Part shown: piece by piece, positions 58,401-64,000 of the stretch
Numbering within the stretch: the first letter of the stretch is position 1
Layout: every line of letters begins with the position of its first letter
Assembly: GCA_033964015.1 (NCBI GenBank)
Contig: CM066923.1
Location: 10,779,879 to 10,843,878 of the forward strand
DNA: 64,000 nt
Source: Scolanthus callimorphus
Lineage: Eukaryota; Cnidaria; Anthozoa; Actiniaria; Edwardsiidae
Reading direction: 5' to 3'
Notes under the pieces: generated by a model
Told to the model about the DNA's origin: nothing
Databases searched by the model: none
Seen by the model: the letters and a program-made list of their open reading frames with translations, nothing else
Made by a program: the position numbers and the translations under genes

Positions 58401-61400
58401 AATAACATTGACAATCATTAACATTTTTAAACCACTAACAGGCATAGCATAACAGTTATACCTTTAAACTCAGCTGGTTATTTACGCTTGTAAAGAACCT
58501 CATCTATGTAAACTGCATTGTATAAATTAAATATACAATGAAGTGTGAAGCGTTCGGGGGCTATTTGTCCCGGGGGGGGGGGGGGGGGGGTGGTGTTGGA
58601 CTCCCTATATTTGAATGCTAGGGGTGACCGTCGTATTTTTTAGGGGTTGAAATCAGCGATCTGGTATTTTTTAGGGGTTCGAAAATAAAAGACGGTATGG
58701 TAAGAATAATAGTTATTTTTAGGGGGTTCTCAAGCAAATATGGTAGTGTATTTGAAAGTCGAGAGGATACATTGGATGTATATTAAATAAACGGCCAGAA
58801 TAAAATTTAATCTGTCAAAAATTTTGGTATTTTTTTCAGACTCTGGGGTATTTTTTAGGGTGGAATTTTTTTCCGACCAGGTATTTTTTAGGGTCAAGGG
58901 ACCGTTCATTTTTTATCAGGGAGGGGGGCTGGTGGAAATGAGGGGGGGGGGGGGGGTCACGCAAAAAAATACGGCCTCAAAGGGGGGGGGGGGTCACCCA
59001 AAAAAATACGTCACTAAAGGGGGGTCACCCAAAAAATACAAGCACATAACAGGGAGGAAACGAAAAGTTTGTATTTTTACAGCATGCAATGTTTGTTACA
59101 TGTTTCAACTCGCTTATATGTTTCTAATTTCACTCAATACTTAATAAAATTCGGCGCGCTTCGCACGCATGCAGAATTTAACATATAATATGAACTGATA
59201 GGCCCGCGTAGGCCTGATAGGCCCTTAGGTAAGCGTGAGTTCAACGTTTAGTCATTTGGGCCGCGCTTCAAGCACATGAATAATTTCTTCATTTGCGGAG
59301 CGCATGAAAAATATTACCTAAAGGCTCATGAGCCTTCACTAGGAGCTTTCATCTAACCTATATAATTAGCGCATTTCCTGGGCTCCTGACAGGCTTTGTT
59401 TACTATACACAAAAAAAAGTCTACCATTTTTTGAGGCTTGATGAAATGTGGTTATCAAAAGTTGGGCGCGCTTTGCGCGCAAAGAAAGAATTATATGACC
59501 CCCTCTTTATGTAAAATGTCTTCTACTAGGTCAAATAGTGGACCTGAGGTGGGTGTCACGAAAACGTTTAATAGTTCTGAGGGGGGATCGGTTCCTCAGT
59601 TTTTTACAGAAGTAAGAAAAACGTTAAGAAGAATGAGACTGCATCACTTAGGCAAGAGTCTATCTTACAGGGCAAGCATTTATAAGAGGGGGGGGGCACA
59701 AGAAAAACATACATTGGATTTTGGGGGGCCACCTAAAATAATACGGACATGAAAGGGGGGGCCACCCAAAAAAATACAGGGTCTCCCCTCATTTCCACCA
59801 GCCCCCCCTCCCTGATAAAAAATGAACGGTCCCCAAAATTCGAGTTTCCCGACGGTCACCCCTAGCATTTTAACCTTAGAGTCCCCTCCCCGGGCTATTT
59901 GCCCTTCCCTGGGGGACGCACCAAAGTGAGGGGTTGCTAGCAGTCAACATCTTAGTATTCACAGCTAATCACTTTTTTTCTCATTCTAGCTCATTTTGAA
60001 TGCAAAGTGTCATGCCATTAGAGATGCCCAGCTGATTGAAAAGGTTGATATCAAGAAAGAGCAGCTTGGAGAGGAAAAACGACTTGATGAAATGATGGAG
60101 GTTGAGAGACTTAAGGCTCTGAAAGAGTATGAGGAGCGGGAAAAGATTCGGCAATTTGAGCGGCTGGAAGGTGCACAAGTTCTTCGTCAACAGATTATTG
60201 ATAACCAACAATCGTCTATGTTGGAGGAAGAACGCAAAGACCAAGAAACTGCTGTAAGTACTATCTTGTACAATCTGAGTATCTGAAAAAGGTGACTTTC
60301 CTAAAATAGATTTTCCAGGGATATTTTGCCAGAAAAAATGGAAATTCCAGGGGAGGGGGGTCCTTTATGAGGTTGGAAATTGCGGGAAGGGGGTCTTTTT
60401 AGGGGTTGTCCTCAATTTCTGACACACGCCTAAATCGAGGAATGCTCACTGGCACTAGATTTTTTTCTAAACAAGCGCTCACCTACAGAAGTGAAAAAAG
60501 AATTATGAAAATCATCAGGGTTCGAACCTGTAACTTTCCAGTCTCTATACCCTAACCTAACCACTACGCTACCAGTGAATTCGCTGGTTCGGACAGCTCG
60601 TTTTATTGATTACGTACCTTAATAGTATTAATCTTTAATAGAACGAGGCATATACTATAAAAATATACTAAAACGATGTATTACCCTTATCCTGACTAGT
60701 AGTCTTGCTAGTTCAGATATTTGAATGTTTTTAGGTCAATTTGAAGTAATATGTCAAAAATATCGTTAAATTATTCATGGTGAGCATTCCTCCATTTAGG
60801 AATGACGAATTTCTGTGGCGATGTCATAACGCGCGGTGTGAACGGCCAACAATCTTATGGCAATTTCACTTACGATGTTGCCGCGACGTCGCAGGCATTT
60901 TGAACATATTCAAATTCAACTTTTAGGATGCGGGTGCGATTTCTTGTGATCGCTAACAAACTGACAAATATCGCAGAGCAAAATCGCCGGCCGTTCACAC
61001 CGCGCGATATGACGCCGACGATCGCCGCAAAAATCGCACCTCAAATCGCAACTAAGATCGCGCCGTGTGAACGGGCCTTTAAGATGCAGAATCACATCAG
61101 GGCTTCTGGCAGGTCGCCAAAAATAAAGACCAATTTCGCGGAATTTTTAGGTTCAAATTCGCGAGAGAAAAAAAACAGCCAATTTTTTTCGCGGAAAACG
61201 GCCGATTTCGTAGCCTCAGTATAAGGCATAATTTAATTTCAAGGGAAAGGAGGGAGGGTCTGATCCTCAGGTTACCGATTTCGCGGTAAAAAAAACAACC
61301 GATTTCACGGGATTTTTTAGGTTCAAATTCGTGGGGGGAAAAACGGCAGATTTCCGCGTGTCGAATTCTTGTGGAAAAAAAAACGGCCGATTGCGTGTGA

Positions 61401-63053
61401 ATTTTACAAGGAGATTTCGGAGAAAATGGTCGCGTGATAGATTTTAAATTTAATTAACGTTTTAATGATAAAACTAAATCTACTACAATGGAGGAAAAAG
61501 AAGAAATGAGAAAGTGAGCATAACCTATGTATTCTTTCAAATCAATAAAGATATTTCATGTGCATCGATATACCGATTTTCAGACATTAAAATACCTACA
61601 AAATTCCCTTAATTTTCTTTGGATCTTGTTTTGGTAAGATGCCTGATGTTCAGGGGGATATCATTCCAAATTTTGACTCCAACACGTGAAAAAGCATTTT
61701 TTAGTATATTCAATCGCGCATTCTGTCTGTTGAAATTTTGGGAGGACACATTCTTTAAGATTGATAGCAATCTCTTACGGATTTCGCGGGATTTCGCGTT
61801 CTTTGGTATATCTCGCAGATTTACCCAAATTTTGCGGGTCCACGACCTCGCGATATACCAGAAGCCCTAACTTATTGTGGAATCCCTGGTTCTTGTCCAG
61901 CCGGGAACCTGTTGGGATTCCACACGATGAGAAAGTTCAGATCCAATCTCATTTTATGGCAATCCAGCTATCTCAGGTGGGACAACCAGTGCAGACTCAA
62001 ATTCCAGTATCCTTATCTGTAGACCCACCCCGGAATTTCTGATATTCCTAATTTATTGAGCAGTTAGATGGCTGACAATATGCCATTGAAATGATCTAAA
62101 ATCAGTCTTGTGTCCTTTAGGCCATGCTTCAATACCTTGACAAACTACAAGTTGAGGACATGGAAACTCTCATCAAGAAAAAAGAGATTCAAAAGAAACT
62201 GATGAGCGACGTCGCCAAGGCAAATGAAGAAATCCAGCGCCAAAAAGACATCAAGTCCCAACAAGAGAAGACGGAAGAAGTTAAAGTGATGGAGTACTTG
62301 AAGCAGAAAGCGGAAAGGGAGGAAGCTTACCAAATGGAAGTAGAGAAGGCTAAGATTGAAAAGGAAAAAGAGATTGCTCGACTTAGGGCTCAGCAGGAAA
62401 GAGCTAAGGATGTGCTAGCAGAAAAAGATGCATTGAGAGCAAAGCGCAATCAGGAAGAGGCAGAGCGAGAGTGGAGGAGGAAGGAGAAAGAAGAAGCAGA
62501 AAAGAAGTAAGTGTTCGGAAACGCAGTCTCGTACCAGGGTGCGCAATGGTTTGTGGGATAGTTTAAACAGGGCGCGCTGAGATTTATGGGATAGTGCATG
62601 TCCCACGATTCATTGCGCGCCATGTCTAGTACTCGTTCCCAGTCCCTACGGCTGCAAAAACAGTTTTCATAGAGATCGATGGCGAAATCACCGCAAAAGA
62701 CGCAAAAAATAACGTCCGGTACGAGCCTGAGGGGAAACGTCCTATTTGCTATGCGCGCTACGTGCGCTCCCCCCTCCCCCTTCCCCTAGAAAGCCAGAAA
62801 CTCACAGACAGGCTAACGGAAAGCCAACTCCCCTGTTGTTAGATATCTGGAACTCCACCCGAACGCTTGCAGTGCAGGTGGGCACACGCGGCGGGGATGA
62901 TGATTAAGTGATCTTGACGTGTGTGTTTTGTTTTTGTAGGAAAGTTACTGAGGAAATGCTGAGGTCTGCACGTGAAAACCAGGTCAAGAACAAGGAACAC
63001 TTCCTGGCAGTCCAGGCAGCCAGAGATCGCGCAGAGTTTGAACGAGTACTAAA
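52449..63053 (+). CDS. CFAP45: Cilia and flagella associated protein 45 (3' end outside window)
   Basis: Ten exons: 52449-52451 (only the ATG), 52586-52684, 52827-52929, 55151-55220, 55717-55783, 56723-56884, 58015-58101, 59990-60253, 62121-62506, 62940-63053, all phase-consistent. The last ends in phase 2, so more exons lie beyond the edge. Key matches to human CFAP45 (CCDC19) are VDESLFG, ETIQVITKDLI, VPCEDPSG, LILNAKCHAIRDAQ, EKRLDEMMEVER, EKEIARLRAQQER and DALRAKRNQEEAEREWRRKEKE. From about exon 6 on the protein is almost entirely charged coiled coil. CFAP45 is a microtubule inner protein inside the A-tubule of motile cilia and binds adenine nucleotides. Conserved frame is unbroken in all ten exons. 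Expression in ciliated cells is predicted from the X-box upstream. Confidence 0.94.
53030..53170 (-). mobile_element. Candidate LINE 3' tail with GATA repeat
   Basis: A short (GATA)n run at 53032-53044 followed by GAAACTTTATTTCTGTGTCA and an A-rich stretch resembles the minus-strand 3' end of a LINE with a microsatellite tail. No coding part is visible, so the call is tentative. Confidence 0.4.
53190..54420. repeat. 1.2-kb foldback with GTCGAGGGTAAAATGTCGAG arrays
   Basis: The left arm (53190-53265) has TGTAGGTTTTGGTCGAGGG and two units of AAAATGTCGAGGGTCGAGGGT. The right arm (54305-54420) has four complementary units and the matching CGACCAAAACCTACACT end. The interior has two open stretches (53307-53570; 53854-54207 plus strand) without recognisable domains. 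It lies in the CFAP45 intron after exon 3. Confidence 0.75.
55350..55690 (-). mobile_element. tRNA-related SINE, longest copy
   Basis: Minus-strand copy with the B-box TCCGGGTTCGACTCCTGGCC (near 55643), the GAGGAAATTTTCTTTCTG stretch, TTGTGAGTTGAACTTTG, a CGGATGAGACAATAAACCG block and GACGTTAAAGAACCACTGG. Solo pieces of the CGGATGAGACAATAAACCG block are at about 10395 and 7967. Intronic to CFAP45. Confidence 0.7.
56935..57145. repeat. TTTAGTCGCC element plus poly-C-type relic
   Basis: Shares CATTGGCGACTAATT, AACGTGGATCTCAGCTGAACT and GGGTGCCATTTGGCAACAAG with 9650-9780, followed by GAAAATATCCATACCCCC of the poly-C inverted-repeat family (15098, 44008). Confidence 0.6.
57473..57710. repeat. 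Foldback with GAGCGGATTTCACATGAC ends
   Basis: AGAGCGGATTTCACATGACCG pairs with CAGTCATGTGAAATCTGCTCT. Inside, CCAATCA/TGATTGGCT and AATTGCAA blocks pair. A well-kept member of the family at 11216, 13172, 26203 and 38032. Confidence 0.8.
58540..58990. repeat. G-run element with TTTTTTAGGG motifs
   Basis: Long G runs (about 58571-58590, 58942-58956, 58983-58992) and repeated GTATTTTTTAGGG motifs. The inverted counterpart is at 59690-59890 (CCACCAGCCCCCCCTCC; AAAAAATGAACGGTCC), so the two probably bound one foldback of about 1.3 kb in a CFAP45 intron. Confidence 0.65.
60530..60592 (-). mobile_element. tRNA-like sequence (SINE head or tRNA pseudogene)
   Basis: Read on the minus strand it has an A-box TAGCGTAGTGGTTAG and a B-box GGTTCGAACCC with spacing close to a tRNA, but no convincing cloverleaf acceptor stem was found. 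It is best read as the promoter head of a SINE or a decayed tRNA gene. Confidence 0.55.
60820..61082. repeat. MITE with CGTTCACACCGCGCG-type ends
   Basis: CGCGCGGTGTGAACGGCC at 60830 pairs with GCGCCGTGTGAACGGGCC near 61075. GCAATTTC/GCGATTTTGC blocks inside also pair. Same general style (ACAC/GTGTGA termini) as the elements at 22513, 22793 and 23785. Confidence 0.65.
61125..61420. repeat. Diverged tandem repeat with GATTTCGCGG motif
   Basis: Three diverged units of about 80-100 bp share GGCCGATTTCGCGG-like, TTTTTAGGTTCAAATTCG and AAAAAACGGC blocks. Intronic; not coding. Confidence 0.55.
61595..61790 (-). mobile_element. LINE remnant, reverse transcriptase C terminus
   Basis: Minus-strand reading contains NFNRQNARLNILKNAFSRVG followed by VKIWNDIPLNIRHLTK and a stop at about 61615. 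This is the conserved C-terminal signature of a second LINE group in which a GxxxWN(E/D)IP motif precedes the end. It lies in a CFAP45 intron and is 5'-truncated. Confidence 0.75.
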
Positions 63054-63667
63054 GTAAGCATATAAATGTTATTCCATTTCTTTGCTCGTTCCACAGCTTA
63101 TTTGATTTGTCCAAAAGACAATCGGATCGCCCTCCCAAAATGATGTGTCGTCACATATCGGAACGACATTTAATGAAGCTTGCGTTATATCGGCTCGACA
63201 AATCGCGCACTGTGAGACAAAAAGTTGTTCTACTGAGCCCTCATCATCATCAAGTATCAAACACACAATTACCACTGTATGCCGATTGCTACGCGGCCGC
63301 AAATTCGCGATTTTTAGCCGTCAATCAAAACCAAAACGTTTGATTCGGCTACTTCAGTGGGTCGACATTGATTGCAAAATCAACTAAAATTATTGTAAGC
63401 TATCCTTTGGCTTTCTGGCCTGGAATTATTAACTTTCTGGCTGAAGAAAATTGACATTACAATTCCTTTGCTGAGAATCGCCAATCGCAAAGTGAATTTT
63501 GAGGTCGCGTAGCAATGCATACGGTGGTAAAACCGGAAACAAGCGAAATCTACCTAGGATGTGTTTTTTCAAATCTTCATGATAAATTGCCTGGTTTGAA
63601 ATTTGCAAGGATCAGGAAAACTTTACCTGAACCTCACAGTTTATGCATATTTCTGGAATCACACAGT

Positions 63668-63872
63668 CAATAGCCGTATTCACACTAAAGACGGAAAACT
63701 CGTCTTATGTGAAACCGGGACGAGACGGATTTTTGACGGGAAATTTTAGTATGAAACCGGGACGAGACGGATTTTTGGCGGGAAATCGTCTGAATTCATA
63801 TCAGACGGAAAACTCGTCAGACGAAAAACCCGTCATTACGAGTTTTCCGTCCTCTATTGGAATACGGCTAAA
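63668..63872. repeat. MITE with AGCCGTATTCACACTA ends
   Basis: Same subfamily as 32545-32785: ends AGCCGTATTCACACTAAAG and TATTGGAATACGGCTA, and two GACGGATTTTTGACGGGAAAT-type blocks. It lies in the last visible CFAP45 intron. Confidence 0.8.
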
Positions 63873-64000
63873 GTGTCCACATATTTGCAACCCCCGCCCC
63901 TTCTGGTTCGGTAATACAATCCCTATTTTTATTTTTTTACTGTAAATCCCAGGTGGGTCCTTAGTTAGATTAACTCCTTTAGTGAAGTGGATTCCTGCTC

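Noticed and set aside
59438..59752. 104-residue plus-strand open frame
   Set aside because: It lies between the inverted G/C-run element ends in a CFAP45 intron and its 3' part is repeat sequence. No domain seen.
1..64000. CRISPR array, prokaryotic operons, integrated virus
   Set aside because: The tandem and inverted repeats lack the direct-repeat/spacer structure of CRISPR, genes are spliced eukaryotic ones, and no viral structural or replication gene was recognised.

Overview
This window is animal nuclear DNA, most likely from an anthozoan cnidarian such as a stony coral or sea anemone. That placement is an inference. It rests on AT-rich DNA, short GT-AG exons in long introns, an animal gene set (SHIP-type phosphatase, class A GPCR, CALHM channels, a mitochondrial ribosomal protein, a cilium protein), secreted PAN/EGF domains of the kind expanded in corals, and very many short inverted-repeat elements. 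No prokaryotic features, CRISPR arrays or viral genes are visible.

Layout. (1) 264-33264, plus strand: a SHIP-type inositol polyphosphate 5-phosphatase (INPPL1/INPP5D-like), reconstructed here from 34 exons with conserved order SH2, linker, 5-phosphatase, C2-like region, Pro/Thr-rich tail, SAM. Its 4.9-kb intron at 13871-18752 holds an intact single-exon class A GPCR on the minus strand (15468-16490) and a LINE remnant. (2) 33265-36772: repeat-rich intergenic DNA. (3) 36773-40129, minus: a three-exon secreted protein with signal peptide, PAN-like domain, EGF domain and a C-terminal domain opening with a FDFEDG motif. A 0.5-kb pure polypyrimidine tract lies in its first intron. (4) 42149-43285 and 46079-47183, plus: a tandem pair of CALHM-family channel genes, mostly very similar. 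(5) 49124-52041, minus: mitochondrial ribosomal protein mL37. (6) From 52449 to past the right edge, plus: CFAP45, a microtubule inner protein of cilia. Genes 5 and 6 are head to head across about 400 bp that carries a near-perfect RFX X-box, which fits the ciliary gene.

Two things shape how the window should be read. First, frame breaks in otherwise conserved exons recur in five genes, and nearly all are explained by loss of one base from a short homopolymer. Consensus-sequence error is therefore more likely than pseudogenisation. Second, introns and spacers are filled with foldback/MITE-like elements (at least fifteen distinguishable families, some nested), tRNA-related SINE fragments and LINE 3' ends. 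One MITE abuts the SAM exon of the SHIP gene and appears to supply its 3' splice site.

I found no gene cluster that looks like an undescribed multi-gene system. The most notable observations are the MITE-supplied splice site, the patchwork similarity and internal C-terminal repeat of the CALHM pair, the X-box promoter, the nested GPCR and the repeated homopolymer frame breaks.
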